A DNA stretch of 64,000 bases, taken from assembly GCF_015354245.1 (NCBI RefSeq), contig NZ_JADKYZ010000004.1, forward strand, positions 496,001-560,000, in the 5' to 3' direction. A model generated the notes under the pieces. It saw nothing but the letters and a program-made list of their open reading frames with translations, was not told the origin of the DNA and did no database searches. Positions 1 to 9,367 of the stretch are shown here, piece by piece; within the stretch, counting starts at the first letter, position 1, and the number at the start of each line of letters is the position of its first letter. The translations under genes and the position numbers were made by a program. This stretch comes from Diaphorobacter caeni (GTDB lineage Bacteria; Pseudomonadota; Gammaproteobacteria; Burkholderiales; Burkholderiaceae_C).

Positions 1-199
1 TCTCGACATCAGCGTGACCGACGAGACCAACACCAAGGCCGAGAAGGCGCAGTTCATCCGCGAGCTGCATGCGGCGTTCAAGGAGCTGCGACCCGACCTG
101 CACGAGGTCAGCTACGTGCATGTGATTGACGCGCGCGCGGCGGCCTATGGATATGGCGGGCGCACGCAGGAATTCCGGCACCAGCAGGCCGGCGTGTGA
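1..199 (+). CDS. Tautomerase family protein, 3' fragment
   Basis: The frame is open from the first bases (codons start at base 2) to a TGA at 197-199, so only about the last 65 residues are present and the catalytic N-terminal proline lies outside. The ending, with VSYVHVIDARAAAYGYGG followed by a polar tail, resembles small 4-oxalocrotonate tautomerase-like proteins, which keep a YGYGG segment near the C-terminus. Such enzymes interconvert keto and enol forms of small acids in the cytoplasm; the substrate cannot be told. The assignment rests on this short tail alone. Confidence 0.6.
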   Translation, partial: LDISVTDETNTKAEKAQFIRELHAAFKELRPDLHEVSYVHVIDARAAAYGYGGRTQEFRHQQAGV

Positions 200-218
200 T
201 CCGGCTGCCGTGCGATGT

Positions 219-875
219 TCAGACGATGGACGCGCGGTCCGGGTCGAAGATCAGTGGATAGTCGTGTTCGTCGAGCAGATCGAGAAAATCGTTGAGTCCG
301 TCGTCCGTCTGGATCAGTGCATGCTCCTGTGCCGAGAGCAGATGCACGACCAGCGTGGCGACCGGATGCTCGTCGTGGCTGAGATGCGAGAACAGTTCGC
401 TGTCGGTGCCGATGATCGACGGCAGAAGCAGAAACGTGCGGAATCCGCTGACGCTCAGCGGCGGCTCCTGCATCGGGATGCTGCGACCGAAGCCATGCCA
501 CATGTCGTCCACGCGCGGCAGGCGCGCGAGCCAGCGCAGATTGTGGAAGTACTCGGGATTGAGCTCGCGCACATACCAGACCAGCTCTGCAGCGGGCGAG
601 TCGTCCTCGTTGTCTGGTGGCACGGGCATGAGCATGTCGCTCATGCCGGACGTCACGAGCACATAGCCTTCGTCGTCGTCTTCATCCTCCTCGCCGCACT
701 CCTCGATGAAATTGCGGCCGAAGGCATAGATGTCGATGGGGTGGGTGCGGTCGGGATCGAGATCCACATATTCCGGCTCGCCCAGCTCCTCCTGCATGGT
801 GGACACGCGCTGCGCAGCGAGCGTGGATGGCTGTGCTTTGCCGTCTTTGCCGAACGGATTCAGACGAGAGAACAT
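219..875 (-). CDS. Suppressor-of-fused (SUFU) domain protein
   Basis: A 218-residue cytoplasmic protein with no signal peptide or membrane segment. A very acidic run (ECGEEDEDDDEG) near residue 60 precedes the conserved part, where YVLVTSGMSD, ELVWYVRELNP and a WLARLPRVDDMWHGFG stretch match the bacterial SUFU-like fold. In bacteria this domain is found in stand-alone proteins and in toxin-immunity settings, and its biochemical role is not established. The neighbours (a tautomerase and a sensor kinase gene, with a 56-bp gap to the kinase) do not suggest a partner. The family call is fairly firm; the function is unknown. Confidence 0.7.
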   Translation of the reverse strand: MFSRLNPFGKDGKAQPSTLAAQRVSTMQEELGEPEYVDLDPDRTHPIDIYAFGRNFIEECGEEDEDDDEGYVLVTSGMSDMLMPVPPDNEDDSPAAELVWYVRELNPEYFHNLRWLARLPRVDDMWHGFGRSIPMQEPPLSVSGFRTFLLLPSIIGTDSELFSHLSHDEHPVATLVVHLLSAQEHALIQTDDGLNDFLDLLDEHDYPLIFDPDRASIV

Positions 876-931
876 GATGGCACCCGAAGAGAAGGGATGG
901 AGCCGTCCATGATAGCGAACCGCGGCCGCGC

Positions 932-3589
932 TCAGTCTTCGTGCGTCTCGCGCAGACGCAGCAGCGTCTGGCTCAGCAGCGCCCGCAGCGCGGCGGGTCG
1001 CACCGGCTTGAACAGCATCGCCCAGCCGCGTTCCGCCGCGTTGCGGCGCAGGGCGACGTCGCGTTCGGCGGTCACAAGAATCACCTGCGGCTGCTGCTGC
1101 CAGATTGCGGCCAGTTCGCTATACAGGTCCGGGCCGAAGAAGGTGCCCATGCGCACGTCAAGCAGTACCAGTTGCGGCGCGTTGCCCCGCTTCGCGAAAT
1201 CGAGAGCGGCCTGAGGTCCGCCCGCGAACGGCACTTCGCAGCCCCAGCGCTCCAACAAAGCGCCGGTGGCCGCGCAGCTGGGGGCGTCGTCATCGATGTA
1301 CCAGGCGCGCAGGCCCTGCAGCGGCATGTCGGCGCGGGCTTCGGGTGGGTTGGTGGCAGCGGTCGCGTCGGCCTGATGCGGCTGCTGCGCGGCCAGCGGC
1401 ACGCTGACCCAGAAGGTGCTGCCCCGGCCCAGTTCGGAGACGAGGCCGATCTCGTGGCCGAGCAGCTTGCCCAGACGCTCGACGATGGCGAGCCCCAGCC
1501 CCGCACCTCGGTCCTGGTCGTGGCCTTCGTTGAGGCGGCGGAACTCCTCGAAGATCTCGCGCTGCAGGCTCTTGGGAATGCCTGGGCCCTGGTCGCGCAC
1601 TTCAATGCGCAGATGGTCGCCGCGCCGCCTGCAGCCGATCAGCACGCGGCCCTTGGGCGTGTAGCGGATCGCGTTGGACAGCAGGTTCTGCAGAATGCGG
1701 CGCAGCAGCGCCTCGTCGCTGTGCACCACGTAGCGCGAGCCCACGGCGGTGAGCTTCAAGCCGCGGCTTTCCGCGATGATGCCGAAGTTGTGCTGCATCA
1801 CCTGCAGGAGCGGGCCGAGCGCGAAGTCGCGCACGTGCACGTCGAGCTGGCCGGACTCCATGCGCGAGATGTCCAGCAGGCTGTTGAGAATGCCGTCCTG
1901 CGCGGTGAGCGCGCCGTCGATGCTGTCGGCCACATGGCGCGCGGTGTCGTCGTGCAGATGGCTGCGCAGGAGCGAGCTGAACATGCGCGCGGCGTTCAGC
2001 GGCTGCAGCAGGTCATGCACGGCGGCGGCGACGAAGCGCGTCTTGTAGCGGTTGGCCGATTCGGCCTCGCGCCGGGCCTGGTCGAGGTCACGCGTGCGCT
2101 CGGCGATGCGCTGCTCGAGCGTGTCGGCCAGCGAGCGCAATTCGCGTGCGGCGTTCTTGTAGCTGGTGATGTCGGCGTAGCTCGTGACGAAGCCGCCATC
2201 GGGCATGGGATTGCCGCGGATCTCGAGCACCGTGCCGTCGCTCTTGGCGCTTTCATGCAGGTGGCTCGTGCCTTCGCGCAGATGGTCGAGGCGGCGCTGG
2301 ATCGCCTCTTCGCTGGGGTTGGGGCCGATCAGTCCGCGCCGCGCGTTGTGGCGGATCAGCGCCTCGACGGGCGCACCCACGCGCATGAGCTCGGGCGGGA
2401 AGCGGAACAGCTGCACATAGCGCGAATTCCAGGCCACCAGATTCAGATCCGCATCGATCACCACCACGCCCTGGGGCAGGTGCTGCAGGCTGCGCGAGAG
2501 CCCCGTGTCGGCCTGCTTGGCGGCCTGCAGAATGCCGTCCTGCGCGGTGCGCAGCTCCTGCGCGTGCTGGTGCAGCACGGTCTCCAGTTCCTGCCGGCTT
2601 CGCTGGCGCAGGTTGGACAGGCGCTGGCGCTGGCGCACATACAGCACCAGCATCGCGAGCGCGAGCCAAATGCCCGCCGCCGCGACCGCCGCCCAGCGGC
2701 TGGCGATGGTGCTGTTGTGCGTGTTGTGCAGCAGGTGCAGATGCCATTTCGAGTCGGGCAGCTGGACCGTCTGCCAGAGCATCGGCTGCGACAGCGAGGG
2801 CTCACTGAAGCGCGCGAGCGTGCCCCCGTCGGCCACTTCCTTGTCGATGCTGAACTGCAATGGCCGCAGCTCCTGATCGGCGTATTGGCGCGTCGCGCTG
2901 AGCTCGTTCCGGTCTTTGGGGGAGAGCGGCGCGAGCAGTCGGTAGCGCCAGTCGTCGTGATTGGCGAGAAACACCACGTCGTGCGCATCGGAGGCGAACA
3001 CGATGTCGCTCGTCTGCAGCCAGCCGCGCTCCAGCTCGATCAGCAGGATCTTGATGGCGATGAGCCCGACGATGTTGCTCTCGTCATCGACGATGGCGCG
3101 CGAGAGAAAGTAGCCCGCCTCGCCGGTGGTCATGCCGATGCCGTAGAAGCGGCCCCGGCCCTCGGCGATGGCCTGCGTCACGTAGGGGCGGTAGCTGTAG
3201 TCCTCGCCGACGTTGCTGCGCTCGTCGCGCCAGTTGCTCGCGGCCAGCGCCCGGCCCTGCGCGTTGATCAGCGTGAGCGTGGACGAGTGGCTGGCGCCGT
3301 TGGCCGCCTCGAGCTTGCGATTGAGCGCGTCGACCTCGGCGCTCGAAAGGGGATGCGTGAGCGCCGCGCGCAGCTGCGGATCCAGCGCCAGCACCTCGGG
3401 CAGCGTGCGCTAGCGGTCGATGCGCTGGGACAGCTCCTGGGCATAGAGCGAGAGCTGGCGCTCCACGGTGCGGCTCTCGTCCTGCAGCAAGCGGTGCAGC
3501 GCGTACTGGCTGGCCAGCAGCATGCAGACCAGCATGCCTGCGAGCACGGCAAGCACGGTCCACATGATTCGACGGCGCGAAGAGGGCAT
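932..3589 (-). pseudogene. Hybrid sensor histidine kinase/response regulator interrupted by an in-frame TAG
   Basis: Read from ATG 3589 the frame encodes 885 codons of a membrane-bound hybrid kinase, but codon 60 is TAG (3412-3410). The part before the stop gives an N-terminal membrane anchor (MWTVLAVLAGMLVCMLL) and the start of the sensor domain; the same frame continues directly with RTLPEVLALDPQLRAAL, so the stop is a point change inside a continuous gene. The rest has a periplasmic Cache-like sensor, a second membrane segment, a PAS domain, a HisKA box (VHDLLQPLN, His at about residue 525), an HATPase domain, and a receiver domain with LLDVRMG (phospho-acceptor Asp at about 811). A GTG at 3394 could restart translation, without the first membrane anchor. 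The gene is divergent from dctA, so it probably sensed C4-dicarboxylates; that is inference. A sequencing error at one base is the main alternative. Confidence 0.75.
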
Positions 3590-3860
3590 GGGTTCGGTCG
3601 ATCAGAAGTCAAAAGGAAGGGGCGGCAGGTGATTGAACCGCCGAACACCACAGTGTAGATACTAGGTAATTACCCGTAGATTACGCGAATCACCCAGAGG
3701 GAGCGCGGTCCGTCTAATACCAATGTGTTATCGCCAGCGGAGGCCATGCGCCGTACAAACCGAAACATTCCGCAAGCTGGCGATGGTTTCGCTCGCAGCA
3801 TGGCTCGTGAAACACCTTGCTCCCGCGTGCGGTCTCGCATTCAAACTTTGGAGAACCCGC
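3590..3860. promoter_or_regulatory. Divergent kinase/dctA intergenic region with GGTAATTACC palindrome
   Basis: This 271-bp gap separates the two divergent genes and must hold both promoters. It contains a perfect 10-bp palindrome, GGTAATTACC at 3665-3674, flanked by CTA on the left and a TAG two bases further right, a plausible operator for a dimeric regulator. The sequence around it (3655-3700) is visibly richer in A+T than the neighbouring genes. No further gene was seen. Confidence 0.45.
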
Positions 3861-5186
3861 ATGCAACCCATTCCGCAGCAGGCTGCGCAGCCCGAGCACT
3901 TGCCGTTCTATCGGCAGCTTTATTTTCAGGTGATCTTTGCCATCGTGGTCGGCGTGCTGCTCGGCTACTTCGAGCCGGCCTACGCGCAGCAGTTCAAGCC
4001 GCTGGGCGACGCGTTCGTGAAGCTGGTGAAGATGATCATCGCGCCGGTGATCTTTCTCACCATCGTGACCGGCATCGCCGGCATGACGCAGCTGCGCACC
4101 GTGGGCCGTGTGTTCGCCAAGACCATGGTCTACTTTCTGTTCTTCTCGACGCTCGCGCTGATCGTCGGCCTGATCGTCGCGCACGTGATCCAGCCGGGCG
4201 CGGGCATGCACATCAACGTGGCCGATCTGGACCAGAAGGAAGTGCAGGGCTATGTGAGCAAGTCGCACGAGATGACGCTCACCGGCTTCCTCATGGACAT
4301 CATTCCCAAGACGCTGGTGAGCCCGTTCGTGGGTGACAACATTCTGCAGGTGCTGTTCGTCGCCGTGCTGTTCGGCATCTCGCTGGCCATGTCCGGCGAC
4401 CACGGCAAGCCCGTGCTGAAGTTCCTTGAGTCGCTCACCGTCCCCGTGTTCAAGCTCGTGGGCATTCTCATGAAGGCCGCTCCCATCGGCGCCTTCGGCG
4501 CCATCGCCTTCACCATCGGCAAGTTCGGTCTGGGCTCGCTCGTGAACCTCGCGTGGCTGGTCGGCACGTTCTACATCACCTCGCTGCTGTTCGTGCTGGT
4601 GATTCTCGGCGCCGTGGCGCGCATGTGCGGCTTCTCGGTGACCAAGCTGGCCAGGTACCTCAAGGCCGAGCTGCTGCTGGTACTGGGCACTTCGTCGTCC
4701 GAATCGGCCCTGCCCTCGCTCATGCAGAAGATGGAGCGCGCCGGTTGCAGCAAGTCGGTGGTCGGCCTTGTCGTGCCTACCGGCTACTCGTTCAACCTTG
4801 ACGGCACCAACATCTACATGACGCTGGCGGCGCTGTTCATCGCGCAGGCCACCGACACCCACCTCACGCTCGGTCACCAGATCATGCTGCTGCTGGTGGC
4901 GATGCTGAGCTCCAAGGGCGCCGCCGGCGTGACCGGCGCGGGCTTCATCACGCTGGCCGCGACGCTGGCCGTGGTGCCCGAAGTGCCGGTCGCCGGCATG
5001 GCGCTGATTCTCGGCGTGGACCGCTTCATGAGCGAATGCCGCTCGCTGACCAACTTCATGGGCAACGCCGTGGCGACCGTGGTGGTCTCCAAGTGGGAAA
5101 AGGCGCTGGACCACGACAAGCTCGACGCAGCCCTGGGCGGAACGCTGCCGCCGGAACCCGAAGAAGTGGGCGCCAAGCACGCCTGA
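3861..5186 (+). CDS. dctA: C4-dicarboxylate/proton-cation symporter DctA
   Basis: A 441-residue inner-membrane protein, the usual DctA length. It shows the family hallmarks: an early [18 protein letters not shown] segment, the serine-rich reentrant loop [16 protein letters not shown], and the substrate/cation-binding [10 protein letters not shown] motif, with about eight hydrophobic helices. It takes up succinate, fumarate, malate and related acids driven by the cation gradient. The start at 3861 is chosen because MQPIPQQ begins the conserved protein; an upstream ATG at 3723 in frame would add an unconserved 46-residue tail. It is divergent from a sensor kinase gene and followed by a strong terminator. 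Confidence 0.95.
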   Translation: MQPIPQQAAQPEHLPFYRQLYFQVIFAIVVGVLLGYFEPAYAQQFKPLGDAFVKLVKMIIAPVIFLTIVTGIAGMTQLRTVGRVFAKTMVYFLFFSTLALIVGLIVAHVIQPGAGMHINVADLDQKEVQGYVSKSHEMTLTGFLMDIIPKTLVSPFVGDNILQVLFVAVLFGISLAMSGDHGKPVLKFLESLTVPVFKLVGILMKAAPIGAFGAIAFTIGKFGLGSLVNLAWLVGTFYITSLLFVLVILGAVARMCGFSVTKLARYLKAELLLVLGTSSSESALPSLMQKMERAGCSKSVVGLVVPTGYSFNLDGTNIYMTLAALFIAQATDTHLTLGHQIMLLLVAMLSSKGAAGVTGAGFITLAATLAVVPEVPVAGMALILGVDRFMSECRSLTNFMGNAVATVVVSKWEKALDHDKLDAALGGTLPPEPEEVGAKHA

Positions 5187-5213
5187 GCATTCCGATTCAA
5201 GCGCGCAATCCGG

Positions 5214-5251
5214 AAAGCCCCGTGGCTGACGTCTGTCGGCCACGGGGCTTT
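5214..5251 (+). terminator. Rho-independent terminator after dctA
   Basis: A 13-bp perfect stem, AAAGCCCCGTGGC at 5214-5226 and its complement at 5239-5251, ends in TTT and lies 27 bp after the dctA stop. Confidence 0.85.
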
Positions 5252-5336
5252 GTCTTTCATGGCGCGGCTGTGGACAACTTGCGGCCGCACTGCGTAGCAT
5301 CGCAAAACCGCACCGCCGCACTCCAGAAGGCCTTTC

Positions 5337-6533
5337 ATGCACATCGCCCGTCGCCCGTTTCACCGGCTTGGCTGTGGCCTGCTGCTCTTGTGGATGGGCG
5401 CGTTGGCCCAGGCCCAGTCCAGCTCCGACACGCTGCCTGGCCATCTCTATGAAGGCACGCTCAAGGGCCATGCGCTGCAGGCCTGCATCGAGCAGGACGA
5501 GGGCCTGTTCTACGTGCTGGCGACGAAGGAGCCGACGCCCGCTGTGGATATCTTCAAGCCCAACACGCAGCGCATGGCGCGGCCGCCATCCGAAAAGCCC
5601 GTCGAGCTGACGGGCACATGGCAGACCAGCCTCGAGGGCGGCTGCTGCACCCCATCGCTTGCGGAGCCATTGCGGGGCGAGCCTCTTGTCGACTGGATGA
5701 CGCTCAAGGAGAGCGGCGACAAGTCCTGGCAGGGGACGACGCATTTCCGCCTGCGCGGCGATCCCTCGTTGGCCGCCAGATGGGACAGCGCGCCGCTGCT
5801 GCTCAGGCGCGTGGCGGACACCTGCGAGGCCTTTGAGCGCAAGCGTCTGGATCGCCCATGGCAGGAGATGCACCTCACTAAAGCGCAACGCGCGGACCTC
5901 AAGGTGCAGCCGCGCCGGGTGAAGCTCAAATACCTGATGCACCCCGTGTCCAAGGCCAGAGCGCTCGAGCTGCTGCCCGCCCCGGCGGTTCCAGCAGCCG
6001 CGCTGCAGGCCATCAACCGCCAATTGACGGCCACGCGCGAGGACATGAACAGCGACTGGAGCCAGTGCTCGGAATACGACGGCGCGATGCACCTGATCGC
6101 CGAATCCGCGCGCGTCATCTCCATCGAGACGTCAACCGGCTCCTACTGCGGCGGCGCGCATCCCAACGAGGGACAGGGCTTTCAGACCTTTGATCTGACC
6201 ACCGGCGAGCCCATCGACTTCAACCGCTGGCTGATGCAGCCCGCGAGGCCGGACGGCAAAGCGCTTCTTCCGAAGCTGCTGGAGCGGTTGCTCCAGTCCA
6301 TCGGCGGCGCGCAGGACGTCGAGCAGGAATGCATCGACCGCATGCGCGAAACGGGACAATTCGGGCTGTGGATGAGTGCCCGGGGCGCGCAGTTCCGGTT
6401 CATGGAAGACGCGCGGCCCTACGTCGTCTGCCGCGACGACTACGCCCTCTCCTTTTCCACCGTACGGCCCTTCATTCGGGCCGACAGGCGCAAGGATTTC
6501 GACGCCATCGCCAGCAGTTTCACGCGGCGTTGA
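5337..6533 (+). CDS. Secreted DUF3298/RsiV-like protein of unknown function
   Basis: A 398-residue protein with a clear signal peptide (LLLLWMGALAQA, cleavage near residue 26), so periplasmic or outer-membrane associated. The C-terminal third contains YCGGAHPNEG at about residue 270 followed by FDLTTGEPIDF, the pattern of the DUF3298 fold found in RsiV-like proteins, where a GGAH(P/G)N loop binds lysozyme-type ligands. Several cysteines (CIEQ, GCC, CEAF, SQCSEY, YCGG, ECID, VCRDD) suggest disulfides. It lies between dctA and convergent rdgC and seems to be a single-gene unit. Start ATG 5337 gives the complete signal peptide. Function not known. Confidence 0.6.
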   Translation: MHIARRPFHRLGCGLLLLWMGALAQAQSSSDTLPGHLYEGTLKGHALQACIEQDEGLFYVLATKEPTPAVDIFKPNTQRMARPPSEKPVELTGTWQTSLEGGCCTPSLAEPLRGEPLVDWMTLKESGDKSWQGTTHFRLRGDPSLAARWDSAPLLLRRVADTCEAFERKRLDRPWQEMHLTKAQRADLKVQPRRVKLKYLMHPVSKARALELLPAPAVPAAALQAINRQLTATREDMNSDWSQCSEYDGAMHLIAESARVISIETSTGSYCGGAHPNEGQGFQTFDLTTGEPIDFNRWLMQPARPDGKALLPKLLERLLQSIGGAQDVEQECIDRMRETGQFGLWMSARGAQFRFMEDARPYVVCRDDYALSFSTVRPFIRADRRKDFDAIASSFTRR

Positions 6534-6556
6534 GCCACCAGAGCGTGGTCACGCTC

Positions 6557-7573
6557 TCAGAACGGCGGATCTTCTTCCTCGTCATCACCTTCCGCCGTCA
6601 CCGCGGACCTGGAGTTGTCCACAGCCCCCGACTTGGTGTCGGCATCCGGGCGGGGCGTGGCCACCGACGTGCCACCGCCGAGTTCGGTGCGGCCCTCGCC
6701 GCCCAGTGCCTCGATCAGATCGGGCAGCAGCTTGGTGAGCTCACCCGTGGCGATCGCCACGTCGGCATCAAAATCGCCGTCGTCCTGCTTCTGGCCTTCG
6801 AAAACCGTGTCGAGGAAGGACACCTTCTTGATCTGCAGGCTCTCGGTGAGCACGAACGACACGCGGTCGTCCCACGTCATCGCGAGCTTGGTGGGCAGCT
6901 TGCCCTGCTCGATGTGCTCGCGAACCTCGTCGATGTCGAGCGGATGGCGCGAATAGCGCACCACGGCCTTGGCCTCGTCGGCGCTCTTGAGCTCGCATTC
7001 GCGATCGATGCTGAAGCCAACCGGAGGCTCCTGTTCCTTGAGCCAGTGCGCCATGCAGGCCTGCGGCGACTCGGCCGTGTCGAGCAGCGCCACGGCAAAG
7101 CCCGGCAGCGCGTCGACCAGCATGGTCACCACTTCGTCGGCGCGGCCCTGGCTGCCGGTGTCGAGCACCAGCAGATGCGCCTCGGGATCGATCCACACCC
7201 AGGTCGATCCCTGCTTGGTGAACGCCATCGGCAGCAGGTCGAGCTTGGCCTCTTCCTTGAGCTCCTTGCTTTCCTTCTTGCCGGGCTTGCGGCCGGTTTC
7301 CTGCTCGATGCGCGCGGCCTTTTCCTTGACCTTGCGCGCCAGCACCGAACCCGGCAGCACCTTGGATTCGCTCATCAGGCGCAGGATCCATTGCCCGCCC
7401 ACGGATTCGGCGAGCAGGCCATGCTCCTCGCCGCGCGGGGGCACCCAGCCCACGGACTTTTCCTGCGTCGCGCCGCATTCCTCGAACAGCGACTTGGCGA
7501 GCGCTTCTTCCAACTGCGTCAACTCCGCCTGCCAAGACTCGGCGATGCGATACACGATCATGTTTTTGAACAC
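6557..7573 (-). CDS. rdgC: Recombination-associated protein RdgC
   Basis: RdgC is a ring-shaped, sequence-independent DNA-binding protein that limits RecA filament activity at the nucleoid. The protein begins VFKNMIVYRI, the conserved RdgC N-terminus, so the GTG at 7573 is taken as start (338 residues), with AAGGA about 12 bases upstream; a longer reading to 7723 adds an unconserved basic tail. Conserved stretches include PRGEEHGLLAESVGGQWIL, LDLLPMAFTKQGSTWVWID and SFVLTESLQIKKVSFLD. The acidic C-terminal end (EGDDEEEDPPF) is typical of single-strand or chromatin-interacting proteins. It is convergent with the DUF3298-like gene and divergent from the Spy-like gene. Confidence 0.95.
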   Translation of the reverse strand: MFKNMIVYRIAESWQAELTQLEEALAKSLFEECGATQEKSVGWVPPRGEEHGLLAESVGGQWILRLMSESKVLPGSVLARKVKEKAARIEQETGRKPGKKESKELKEEAKLDLLPMAFTKQGSTWVWIDPEAHLLVLDTGSQGRADEVVTMLVDALPGFAVALLDTAESPQACMAHWLKEQEPPVGFSIDRECELKSADEAKAVVRYSRHPLDIDEVREHIEQGKLPTKLAMTWDDRVSFVLTESLQIKKVSFLDTVFEGQKQDDGDFDADVAIATGELTKLLPDLIEALGGEGRTELGGGTSVATPRPDADTKSGAVDNSRSAVTAEGDDEEEDPPF

Positions 7574-7919
7574 GATAACTATCCGTCCTTCACTGTGCGT
7601 AATACGTGAGCCATTTCGAGCGATTGCCCGACGGCATGCCTTCATTGTCCCGCATAGCCGCCCCACCCGACGGCGCGCGCGGGGAAACAGGACGAAACAC
7701 CCGAAGGGGCCATTCACGGCCACGGGGAAATTCGTAGAACTTTACACAGATTGAAATTCAGCACACGGTGGCGATACATGGCGGTCCGACACTTGTCCAC
7801 AAGCGCCGGGGTTCTTGCTCCGCCCCTCTCGACCTGCTCTCTCCCTCCCAGGCGGACACCCCCGGCGCCCCAATCTCTCGACGACAGACACGAGACATTT
7901 CACGAAAGGAAATCTCATC
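7574..7919. promoter_or_regulatory. Divergent rdgC / Spy-like intergenic region
   Basis: This 346-bp gap should carry the promoters of rdgC and the Spy-like gene. It contains one DnaA-box-like site with a mismatch, TTGTCCACA at 7793-7801. No convincing gene or RNA was recognised; a short plus-strand frame runs through it but ends upstream of the preferred Spy-like start at 7920. Confidence 0.35.
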
Positions 7920-8588
7920 ATGGCCCGATTCGCTCTCAGCACCCGCACTTTTGCTGCCACCGCACTGGCCGCGGCCATGTTCGCCGCCGCAGCCACCCCG
8001 GCCCTGGCCCAGACCGCAGCGCCTGCCCAAGCCACGGCACCCGCCGCATCGGCTCCCGCAGACGCCAAGCCCGGTCATCGTCATCACGAACGCGGCCAGC
8101 GCATGTCGCCCGAGCAGCGCCAGGAACGCATGGCCAAGCATGCCGAAGCCTTCAAGCAGAAGCTCAAGATCACCGCCGACCAGGAACCCGCCTGGAACGC
8201 CTTCCAAGCGTCCATGGGCCCCAAGGACAAGCCTGACCATGCGCGTCTGGACCCCAAGGAGATGGACAAGCTGACCACGCCCGAACGCATCGACCGCATG
8301 CGTGCCATGCACGCACAGCGCTCGGCCGAGATGGATCGTCGCGGTGAAGCCGTGAAGACCTTCTACGCCACGCTCAAGCCCGAGCAGCAGAAGGTGTTCG
8401 ACCAGGAAAGCAAGCGCATGATGCATCGCTTCGGTCCCGGCGGCGAGCATGGCCCGCGTGACGGAGCCCGCAAGGGCCACGAACATCGCCGTGGCGATCA
8501 TGACGGCAAGCACCATCCGCGTCACGACGGCAAGGGCCGTCCCGCACCTTCGGACGCCGCACCGGCAGCGCCTGCTCAGCCGCAGTAA
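7920..8588 (+). CDS. Periplasmic Spy/CpxP-family LTXXQ protein, His-rich tail
   Basis: A 222-residue exported protein with signal peptide (AAAMFAAAATPALA, cleavage near residue 30). The body is highly charged and helical and carries two Spy/CpxP-type repeats: KITADQEPAWNAFQASM and YATLKPEQQKVFDQES, the LTxxQ motif variant. Family members are periplasmic ATP-independent chaperones or metal/envelope stress sensors. The C-terminal 60 residues are rich in His, Asp and Arg (HEHRRGDHDGKHH), which suggests metal binding. The start at 7920 has AAAGGA 9 bases upstream and begins exactly at the signal peptide; an earlier in-frame start at 7815 would bury it. A strong terminator follows. Confidence 0.8.
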   Translation: MARFALSTRTFAATALAAAMFAAAATPALAQTAAPAQATAPAASAPADAKPGHRHHERGQRMSPEQRQERMAKHAEAFKQKLKITADQEPAWNAFQASMGPKDKPDHARLDPKEMDKLTTPERIDRMRAMHAQRSAEMDRRGEAVKTFYATLKPEQQKVFDQESKRMMHRFGPGGEHGPRDGARKGHEHRRGDHDGKHHPRHDGKGRPAPSDAAPAAPAQPQ

Positions 8589-8608
8589 TCCGTCCTTGGT
8601 TTGACCTC

Positions 8609-8633
8609 AAAAGCCCGCAACTTGCGGGCTTTT
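8609..8633 (+). terminator. Rho-independent terminator after the Spy-like gene
   Basis: A stem AAAAGCCCGCAA / TTGCGGGCTTTT with a one-base loop, 20 bp after the stop codon. Confidence 0.85.
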
Positions 8634-8758
8634 GTGTTCATTGTCGAAAGCACCGCTCACCAAATGCCATCCGTCATGCGGTGAAGACCTACGACACGGT
8701 CGGTCATCCACAGACTAAAGTCAGCAACAAACAGGTTGCTGACCGTGGGAGTACTGAC

Positions 8759-9367
8759 ATGTCGATCCACTTCGCACACGACAAATCCAAAAGCATTTTC
8801 AGAACATGGCGCAGAAACGCTGCGCTGATTTTTTTTTCTGGATTGCTTGTCACCGCAGCGGCAGCGCAGCCATCGACGTCAGCCGATCTGTCCCAGGCCC
8901 CATCCATCTACCTGCAGGGCAGCGGGGCCGATGGGGGCACCCACGCCGCCACCGTCGGCATGACCCTTCCGTGGAACGGTTGGTCCTACGACCTCTGGGG
9001 CGGCCAGGTGCGCGGATTCTGGGATATCTACGCCACTCGCCTGTCGTTCGACGGCATCCACGGCCATGACCGCTCCTGGATGCTTGGCCTCACCCCCACG
9101 CTGCGCTGGCGCGCGTACAACGGGAGCTCGCCCTGGTTCGTGCAGGCAGGCATCGGCCTGAGCTACATGACCGACCGCTACATCACCGTCCACAAGGAGT
9201 TCAGTACCTCCTTCAACTTCGCGAGCCACCTGGGCGTGGGCTACAGCTTCGGCGAGCAACGGCGCCATGAATTGCAATTGCGCGTCGAGCACATATCCAA
9301 CGCGGGCATCAAACACCCCAATCCCGGCGAAAACTTTGCACAGCTGCGCTACGCGTACCACTTCTGA
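8759..9367 (+). CDS. pagL: PagL-like lipid A 3-O-deacylase, outer membrane
   Basis: A 202-residue protein starting at ATG 8759 (GGGAG 8 bases upstream), with a cleavable signal (ALIFFSGLLVTAAAA). It has the alternating pattern of an eight-stranded beta barrel (PWFVQAGIGLSYMTD, NFASHLGVGYSFGEQ) and ends in Phe, as outer-membrane barrels do. The conserved C-terminal block EHISNAGIKHPNPGENF supplies the PagL catalytic His (178), Ser (180) and a Glu at 191. PagL removes the 3-position acyl chain of lipid A and lowers endotoxicity. An in-frame ATG at 8681 exists but lies ahead of the usual protein and lacks a good ribosome site. Confidence 0.85.
   Translation: MSIHFAHDKSKSIFRTWRRNAALIFFSGLLVTAAAAQPSTSADLSQAPSIYLQGSGADGGTHAATVGMTLPWNGWSYDLWGGQVRGFWDIYATRLSFDGIHGHDRSWMLGLTPTLRWRAYNGSSPWFVQAGIGLSYMTDRYITVHKEFSTSFNFASHLGVGYSFGEQRRHELQLRVEHISNAGIKHPNPGENFAQLRYAYHF

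Noticed and set aside
941-3658. A 905-codon open frame on the plus strand opposite the kinase gene
   Set aside because: Its composition is Arg/Ala/Gly-rich without recognisable domains, as expected for the antisense of a high-GC gene; the minus strand has complete kinase domains.
3714-6092. A 792-codon minus-strand frame across dctA and the DUF3298-like gene
   Set aside because: His/Arg/Gln-rich shadow of clear plus-strand genes with good starts and a terminator.
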